DNA of 64,000 nucleotides, taken from the NCBI GenBank assembly GCA_963978905.1, contig OZ022259.1, forward strand, positions 15,190,001-15,254,000, written 5' to 3'. This document shows positions 57,482-64,000 of the stretch, piece by piece; within the stretch, counting starts at the first letter, position 1, and each line of letters opens with the position of its first letter. Under the pieces are notes generated by a model, which saw nothing but the letters and a program-made list of their open reading frames with translations, did not search any database and was not told the origin of the DNA. A program made the position numbers and the translations under genes. This DNA is from Trichostrongylus colubriformis. Lineage: Eukaryota > Nematoda > Chromadorea > Rhabditida > Trichostrongylidae.

Positions 57482-60166
57482 TTACACCAAAGTAGTAATC
57501 TTGACGTCGCTTTGCTCGACGTATTCCATTTCTAGAGTTTCGTATCTGAGCATCACATAAGTAGTATGAACTATCCGTGGTAAAAACTCACTCTGTTAAA
57601 CCATGACAGTAAATGGCCGCTCGAAATTCGCGTATCGCCTGTCGATCACGTGATTTTGCTGCTAAGTCATACAGCTCTCCCTCAGTGAAGTCTTCTTCCT
57701 GTAATACCTTGTTTGAAGAAATTGTGCATGGAAAAATGACTTTCTCCGTTACCCATATATTTATGTTGTGTTTGCTGAATGAGGGCCGCATGCAAAGTTT
57801 CACGCGATAAAAGAGAATCCGGTTAAGATACAGCTCTTCAAGGAGGTGGCCGAGTGGACGGGGTCTCAGAGTAAATGCCCGGCCCGTCGTTCGCAGCGGT
57901 TGGAGACGAAGAGTGGGACTGTTTACGTAACTTCCTGGTCCCACTATACATCTCCGACCATGGCGGTGGACGGGATGGGCATTTATTCTGAGGCCACGCC
58001 CCCCACCCCCCCCCCCCCCCCCCCGACCACCGCTTTGAAGAGCTGTATCTTGGCCGCATTCTCACTTTTCGTTTGAAACATTGCATTGGGGCCTCATTAA
58101 ATAAATGCGACACAAATATATATGTGTAACAGAGAAACTCATTTCTCCGTTCGCGATTCCTTAGAGCACTAATGATTCTGATAACATGCGAACGATTAGA
58201 TAATGGTCATACCCACCCCAACCGACGGTAGGCTCTATAAACTGTCATCCACGGGGGCCACGAAAGGGTTTGGTGATCGATAGTCCCGAATGCTGATCAC
58301 AAGTACAAGAACCAGAGTTGCCATTCTGGAGCGAATGAAGAGGGGCAAAATCTGCTTGCGATGACTCATCGACCGGGTACCTTGCTTCACCACATGTAGA
58401 AAAGGGCACCACCACTGGGGCACATCACTGTTGCTGCCAAATGGTTAGCCTCGTTGATGCATTACTTCGAGCAGAGTATCCCGTCGATGATTCATCGGAA
58501 GCAAACTTTGATACCTCGTAACTCACTTGGGAGCTGCGCTTTGCAATTTCGATTTTATAGTTGTAGTCAGCATTCGAAACACTATTGATTCGATGGGTCT
58601 CGCTTCAAAGTTCCATGGGAAATCAAAAACCTCCCTGTCCACGTAAACGTAATACTTGGACGCACAAGGAGCTCGGGCGTTCATGCTGCGTAGTCAACAC
58701 AGCGCAAATAGGCGACTGTCGCCGAAGCAATGCTCTTAGCCGAACCGAACTATGGCAGGACAGCTTGTGCTTACGGGAACGCACGGCAGCAGGCTCTTTT
58801 CGGCCCTCAGGTGTAGCGCGTTTGGGCACACCACGATGGCTTTGGGGGGGGGGTGCTAAGTGCTCTCCCAGCACCCCTATCACGATTCCTTTTGTTCGCG
58901 CCAGGGGAAGATGATAGGCGCTAACTATATGGTAATAAGTAGCCTCCATCATTCACCATGATGCATGGACAACAATTGCAGATGTTAACTGTGAAACGTC
59001 GGTATGTAAGCGAACACCGACCATAAGGATGTTTTCCGTCTATTTGAGCCGTGCAGCTTTGTCATAGTTGTATATTCCCTTTACTTGAGACAGTCAGATC
59101 AAGAGGTCCCAGCTAGTACTTGATCATTGTTATTGCTGTCGTTATTGTCTTACCGCGCTTATCTAAGGATCACCTTGGAGAGGACACCACCGTGTCCTGT
59201 AGTGAAAGGACATGGAGCTTAGAAAACGCAGGGGACACGACCTAGATTCTGTATAAAGCTTTTTTAAAAGGATAATGTTTTTTTGGCGTTAATCAATCCC
59301 TTCTGTGGGATGCGCCGCACAGTTTAGTTCCATTCAGAATCGTGATGGCTGGTGAAAGTGATGTGATGACTTGCGGTAGCCACCCGATGTACGAGTCAGT
59401 GCTTTTATCCTCCCAGACGGGTCTGGTACCAATTTACCGACCCCGGAGGGATGGAAGGCTTGGGCGGGCGTTGATGCGGGATTTGATCCCTGCACCATGA
59501 GAGTGGGGTGCGCGCCACCTGTCACTACACCACCTCCGCCTCTCGAACTGCAGATTCTGTATGCAGTTCGTAATTCCACCACCTACGCACGCCGGAAGCG
59601 ACCACGAGGGCAGCCAGCCGCATGTCGCTTCTCCACATACCTAGTCGGGACTTCGTGCAACTCCATTATTAGAAGTGGTTCAAGACGAATCGCTGTATGG
59701 AATGAACAGCACCAAAGACAACTGATTTAAGTTTGTTATTTCGATCATTACCATCCATGGTGACTTGCAGTTTCATGAGCCCTCGGAGGCATCCCTGCCA
59801 TCCAATCTCACATATTTTGACACTTACTGTGACATTGGTGCTCCTCTCAGTACGGTGTTTTCATACCAGTTCGCCGGTTAGACAACCTTCTGAGAAAACT
59901 CTGAGAGCTCCTTCCACTATTCTGTTGTCATTACGCATATCTCCTATGGTTCTGCTCTGGAGCTGCTTGTAAATACCGTTCAATGCACTCACTCTTCTCG
60001 AAGGTTCTTCTCGCTCGCTCCCACTTCGTCGGCTCCTTCGATGCCGTGAACGTCTAGACCTACTGAAATAGCTATTGGTAGAATGTTGAAGAATATATGA
60101 AAGCACCACTTTTCCCATCTTAGCTAAAATCGACATAGTTTGCCTTTTACCATATGGAACAGACAT
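57482..60166 (-). CDS. Gene X: unrecognised multi-exon protein, Arg/Ser-rich segment, partial model
   Basis: Exons with matching splice signals are 59887-60166 (open frame reaches about 60230), 59752-59826, 58527-about 58684, 58381-58427 (or open to 58235), 57592-57698 and 57482-57545. The first two join in phase across a 60-nt intron. Exon one holds a basic RSRRSRHRRSRRSG stretch. Exon three contains FDFPWNFEARPIESIVF and splices in phase to a segment with DVPQWWCPFLHVVKQ. The last two join in phase and end with stop TAA. The links from exon 2 to 3 and from exon 4 to 5 are not settled, so one or two exons may be missing and the true N-terminus is unknown. I do not recognise the family. A SINE (59268-59545) and a MITE (57715-58165) sit in its introns. 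The stop lies 89 bases before the ATG of gene Y. Confidence 0.5.
57715..58165. mobile_element. MITE with TTACCCATATATT arms, in a gene X intron
   Basis: Inverse arms around a C-rich centre (long C run at 58005-58025). Matches 44440-44870. It lies immediately upstream of the gene X exon at 57592-57698. Confidence 0.65.
59268..59545 (-). mobile_element. SINE copy, best preserved, in gene X
   Basis: The minus strand starts GGCGGAGGTGGTGTAGTGAC (A-box region) with a B-box GGGATCAAATCCC some 45 bases on. The body contains TCGGTAAATTGGTACC, and the tail is A-rich at 59268-59290. About 280 bp in full. It lies between candidate exons 2 and 3 of gene X. Confidence 0.68.
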
Positions 60167-60424
60167 TATAGCCGGCAGATGCTGTTCATTCACAGCGGCG
60201 TTGTCAGTGAAAAAAGCTGTTTTTTTTCTTCAAAAACACTTCACGCGATAATCAGATTTCGTTACTTTCTTACGGCAAGTAGGCCCGTGGACAACTGTTT
60301 AGAGCGCATCTTTGTTGCGGCTCCCGCTGCACCCTCACGGTGAGGGAGTAGAGTCGTAAACTTCGGACTCTGTGAGGTTGCACTGATGGATACTCTTGCA
60401 TAAGTGGCACTCAATAAAGTTGTA

Positions 60425-60632
60425 GGTGCTATCGCAATGAGGGGGGGCATCTTCTAAAAAGTTGCTTATCTAAGCATCCTAGAGAGATCCGTGAGGGTCA
60501 ATCTGCACATTCAGGCGCATACTTTTGCCTAAGCCTTCAAGGAGGAAGGAAAGGGCTCTTTTCCCCTTTTAGGCTTAGGTAAAAATAGGGTCCACTAGAA
60601 GAATGCCCCTCCTTCCTCATAGCGATAGCACC
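60425..60632. mobile_element. hAT-like MITE with perfect 8-bp target duplication
   Basis: 208 bp with inverted ends GGTGCTATCGCAATGAGGGG and its complement, flanked by AAGTTGTA on both sides (60417-60424 and 60633-60640). Confidence 0.9.
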
Positions 60633-61160
60633 AAGTTGTACAGTGCGCTCATCAAACCACATCGCTGAGCAACCTATGGTCAGATTATCTTATGCGTAGC
60701 TAGCTCCTTAGCAGTGCCGAGCGGCGCACGAGGTACATCGCGTAGTTAAAACTGGCTACCCCAGAGATCCCTCTATTATATAAGCCAGTAACTTCGTGTG
60801 CCAGTTTCATTGTCTACATTACCATATGTCGACATATGTTTGTTGGCATACTGATATGTCAGTAAGATCGCCTGTCCGTCTGCAGATGAGGATTCGATAG
60901 AGAAAAACAACCACACACGGAGGTGAGCAGCTAAATGATCTCGCAGTATCAATCTTGGTTTGTGATAGCAACTCCCTCTCATATTAATTAACACCTATTT
61001 ACATCTTTCATTAATAAACACCTCTTAAGCACTCTTGCGTAATTCTGCGGTGTGCTGACATCGCACTAGGTGGATGGCTTGCAGGTATGTCAGGTTGTCG
61101 AAGGAACAGAACCTTTTGGACCAAAACCGATTAAAGAGTGGGTAATCAAATGAAGACGAT

Positions 61161-61367
61161 GGTGCTATCGCAATGAGGGGGGGGGGGGGCATCTTATGAA
61201 AAGTTGCTTATCTAAGCATCTTGGAGAGATCCTTGAGGGGTCAATCTGCACATTCACTTGTATACTTTTGCCTAAGCCTTAGACGAGGAAGGATGCCCCT
61301 TCTTGGCTTAGGTAAAAATAGGGTTCAGGAGTGGGATGCCCCCCCCCCACCTCATTGCGATGGCACC
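61161..61367. mobile_element. hAT-like MITE with perfect 8-bp target duplication
   Basis: 207 bp, ends GGTGCTATCGCAATGAGGGG and inverse, flanked by AAGACGAT on both sides (61153-61160 and 61368-61375). Carries long G and C runs just inside each end. Confidence 0.9.
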
Positions 61368-61375
61368 AAGACGAT

Positions 61376-62310
61376 CGCTATGGTCGGATCAGGCAGCTAT
61401 CATAATGCGCGTAGAACGCCGGGATGGATAGTTGATCCCACCGTAGGGTTCGCACTCGCACAACTCGGATTTCTGTGACGAATGGGTGTCACCGATGAAT
61501 GCGTGGATCAGTGTGGATTCAATAAAGTTGCACGCCACCTTTACTAAACCCATCGTTGAGTAACTTCTGCTAACATTATCTCATACGTATACACTTCATC
61601 ACTGTCGTGTGGCGTACGAAGTGCATCGCGTAGTCTAAACTGTTTCTGCAAAAACCAACCTCGACTGTCGTTCTGATCCGGATCTTTCCGACATGTTAGC
61701 GGTCAAACGGATCCCACTTCAGTGATGAGGTCGAGTAGGTACCACCAAATGATTTTAGTGACTCTTCTGTGGTCGGGTAATGTAGACAATGAAACTTACT
61801 TCCACAATTTCATATGATTTGGTGATATGAAATGATAGAATGATGTTTACACGGCTTGTTTATCAGAAATCAGAAAGCAAGCAATGCACACCTGTCAAAG
61901 TTGTGGAAGGTAGGGTAAGGTGCACTGTGGTGTAAACAAAATTGAAGAAGTGGGTGAGATCCTTCCTAGAATGAACCTACACGCGACGCCCATGCCCTAA
62001 ACCCAAACAGTGTGGGAAGGGAGAGGAACAGCTTTCGAACCACGGTATTACGAGCATGCATTCTGACTGGAGTACTCTGTTCCGCCTACAAACGCCGCAA
62101 AACTGCAAACCATACAGCTAACCATACAGTACACCGGAAAAGCATATCTTCCTCGTGGATTCACTGTCATTGGGGAGCTGTGGCGGTGGTAACGGGCATC
62201 GCTCCTCGCGCCGCGTGTAAAGGAATGCATACCGTGGGTGACTTTTCTAGGGACCTTCTAAACAAATTTTTAAAATTCTAAAGAGGAAGGTATGCTTTCA
62301 CTGAGGCTTT
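61376..62310. other. Stretch without a recognisable gene
   Basis: It lies between the hAT-like MITEs and the second 146-bp element. A frame at 62012-62281 (89 codons, Lys-rich) has no motif or splice support. Upstream exons of gene X could lie here, but none could be identified. Confidence 0.45.
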
Positions 62311-62317
62311 ATTTCTT

Positions 62318-62584
62318 ACCAGCTGGCGGGCGCACACTACTGTGTGCGATTCACGGCGATGTTGTGCAAAATGGGTTCAATCAGCCCGACCACAAATGTG
62401 TTTGCAATTGAGCGGAAATCTCCTTTCCTCTGCTTCCAGCTCAGCTATTGAATTGGACAGAAGCAGTGAAGATGGCGTGGTAAAAAAGCATTTTGGTCTT
62501 AATATACTTCAGTCCCTTTGCATCGAACCCATTTTGCACGTCATGGACATGAATCGAGCGCAGTAGTGTGCGCCAGCCAGCTGG
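62318..62584. mobile_element. MITE copy with ends CCAGCTGGC
   Basis: Inverted ends CCAGCTGGCGGGCGCACACT and CCAGCTGGCTGGCGCACACT (reversed). The interior matches 16371-16634 in reverse, and it sits at the same position relative to the 146-bp element. Confidence 0.7.
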
Positions 62585-63590
62585 TTTGGGTTATCATTGC
62601 ATCGATTGGTAACAATTCGTTCACTTGCTGAGCGTCTAATTCCTACACATGGATGGTGGTAGATCCATATCCCGATTATCAATGTTTATAGTTTTCGCAA
62701 ACATGCTTCACTATTTGGAATTTTACATAGTCTAGCGGTCGATACTCAGTGTTGCTGCCAATACCGAATTAAAATGATTCCGAGTGAACCGCTTGCTTCG
62801 CTATCACAAATATAGGTTGTATCATGATTATCAATGTAGATCGCAGTATCAAGAGAGAGAGGCAATTTAGCGGTCGTACATCGGCCAGTGATATCAGAAC
62901 CCAAACAAAATATGTTCACCCAATGGCACTGAGCATCAGACGCTTATGCTAAAGCGGTCGTGTAGTGGTAGCAAGGGGTGTAAAGGATTTTATCCCATCC
63001 AATTCCTAACGGTTCCTATCAGCCACAGTAAGCCGTTATTAGTTTCACTGAGGCCTCTGTACAAACTAATACCATTGAGGTCTCCGTACCCTACAATACC
63101 TGCGAATGTGAACATTCCACTGTTAGCCGCACAAGCGAACCGGCCTTGGTGGCGTTTCCCTTCTCACGCTTGTAATCGAATATTATCAACCACTATCAGT
63201 TTGGATCACCCACCATTAATGTCTCTGGCACACCCTGCCAAACACCTATGAGTGTCAGCGCTCTTGGCTCGACGCCACAGGCGAAAAGAATTTGACGACA
63301 TTTGCCTTCTCATGCTCCTTATCAAATCTTATCAACCACTATCAGTTAGGATCACCCACCATTAATGTCTCTGACCCACTCTGCTAAACACCTGTGAGTA
63401 TGAGTGCTTCGGGACCAATGCGAAAAGCGAAACGGATCTGACGACTTTGGCCTCCTTACGCCCTTTCGAATCTTATCAACCGTTATCAATGCGGGTCAAC
63501 CAGCATTTATGTCCCCGTCCCACCCCGCACAACATCTATGAGTGTTAGCGCTCTTGTATCAACGCGAAAGGCGAGACGGATTTGGCGACA
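62585..63590 (-). repeat. Second 146-bp-repeat element: centre plus arm, reversed
   Basis: 62585-62960 matches the centre 15930-16370 in reverse. 62960-63590 holds repeat units read on the minus strand, with CACCATTAATGTCTCTG recurring at about 63210 and 63357 and a diverged form near 63500, a spacing of about 146 bp. Confidence 0.82.
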
Positions 63591-63629
63591 TACATATGCC
63601 TTCCGAAGCTGCTTATGCCTCCATATGCC

Positions 63630-64000
63630 GGAATACATATCTCGCGTCGCGGCAAAGAGGGATCCTGAATTTTATATATGATATAGGGGGTGGTAAGGAG
63701 ATCCCAGCGGTGGTGGACCGAATGTGATAGAAGCTGATAAGGAGCCTTGAAAGGCTAATGTCGCCAAATCCCTTTCGCCTTTCGGTCGATCCTAGAGCGC
63801 CCACACTCATAAGTGTTTTGAGGGCTGCATCGGGCACATCGATGGTAGGTGATCCAAACTGATAACGCTTGATAAGATCCGATAAGGAGCGACAAAAGAC
63901 TAATGTCGTTAAATCCTTTTTCTCATTTGGGTTGATCCTAGAGCACCGACACTCATAGATGTTTCAGGGAGTGGGACGGGCACATCAATGGTGGGTCATC
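63630..64000 (+). repeat. 146-bp-repeat arm facing the previous one, cut by window end
   Basis: It starts with ATCTCGCGTCGCGGCAAAG, homologous to the start of the 15-kb arm, and runs in plus orientation with units about 146 bp apart. It continues beyond the window. Confidence 0.8.

Noticed and set aside
1..64000. CRISPR arrays, bacterial operons, rRNA or SL RNA genes
   Set aside because: No repeat-spacer pattern, no Shine-Dalgarno-led frames, and no rRNA, spliced-leader or snRNA sequence could be recognised; the DNA is eukaryotic.

Overview
The window is eukaryotic and looks like repeat-rich nematode DNA, most likely from a strongylid such as a hookworm relative. Several observations point that way. 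Genes are split into short exons with TTTCAG-type acceptors. Both cystinosin start codons lie one base after such an acceptor, which is typical of spliced-leader trans-splicing. Mariner relics, LINE fragments, tRNA-like SINEs and very many MITEs fill the introns and spacers. Species cannot be fixed from sequence alone. Most long open frames here are chance or transposon frames; genuine coding sequence was found by joining exons with compatible phase and splice sites.

Left third (1-23.1 kb, minus strand): two tandem genes for the lysosomal cystine/proton symporter cystinosin. Copy A (exon 1 at 8430, last visible exon running off base 1) and copy B (13,659-23,127, complete, 410 residues) share the same phases and identical lengths for exons 2 to 6. 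They differ in transposon load and in some conserved residues, so an old tandem duplication is likely.

Middle (23.1-47 kb): no convincing conserved gene. It holds a roughly 0.9 kb polypurine tract, a Tc1-type MITE, a MITE family with 9-bp target duplications (Mutator-like), a roughly 550-bp MITE family with TTAA ends, SINEs and several nested insertions. One unexplained open region near 31.5-32.1 kb is coding-like on both strands.

Right third (47-64 kb): minus-strand exons of three further genes that I cannot name. Gene Z (47.9-49.1 kb) has a Thr/Lys-rich tail with an internal duplication. Gene Y (54.97-57.39 kb) encodes a four-helix membrane protein of 133 residues and has a poly(A) signal 52 bases after its stop. 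Gene X (57.48-60.17 kb) is Arg/Ser-rich at one end and stops 89 bases before the Y start, a spacing like that of nematode operons. Mariner copies, a LINE fragment and 8-bp-duplication (hAT-like) MITEs separate them. A repeat of about 146 bp forms opposed arms at 15-17.6 kb and again at 62.6-64 kb.
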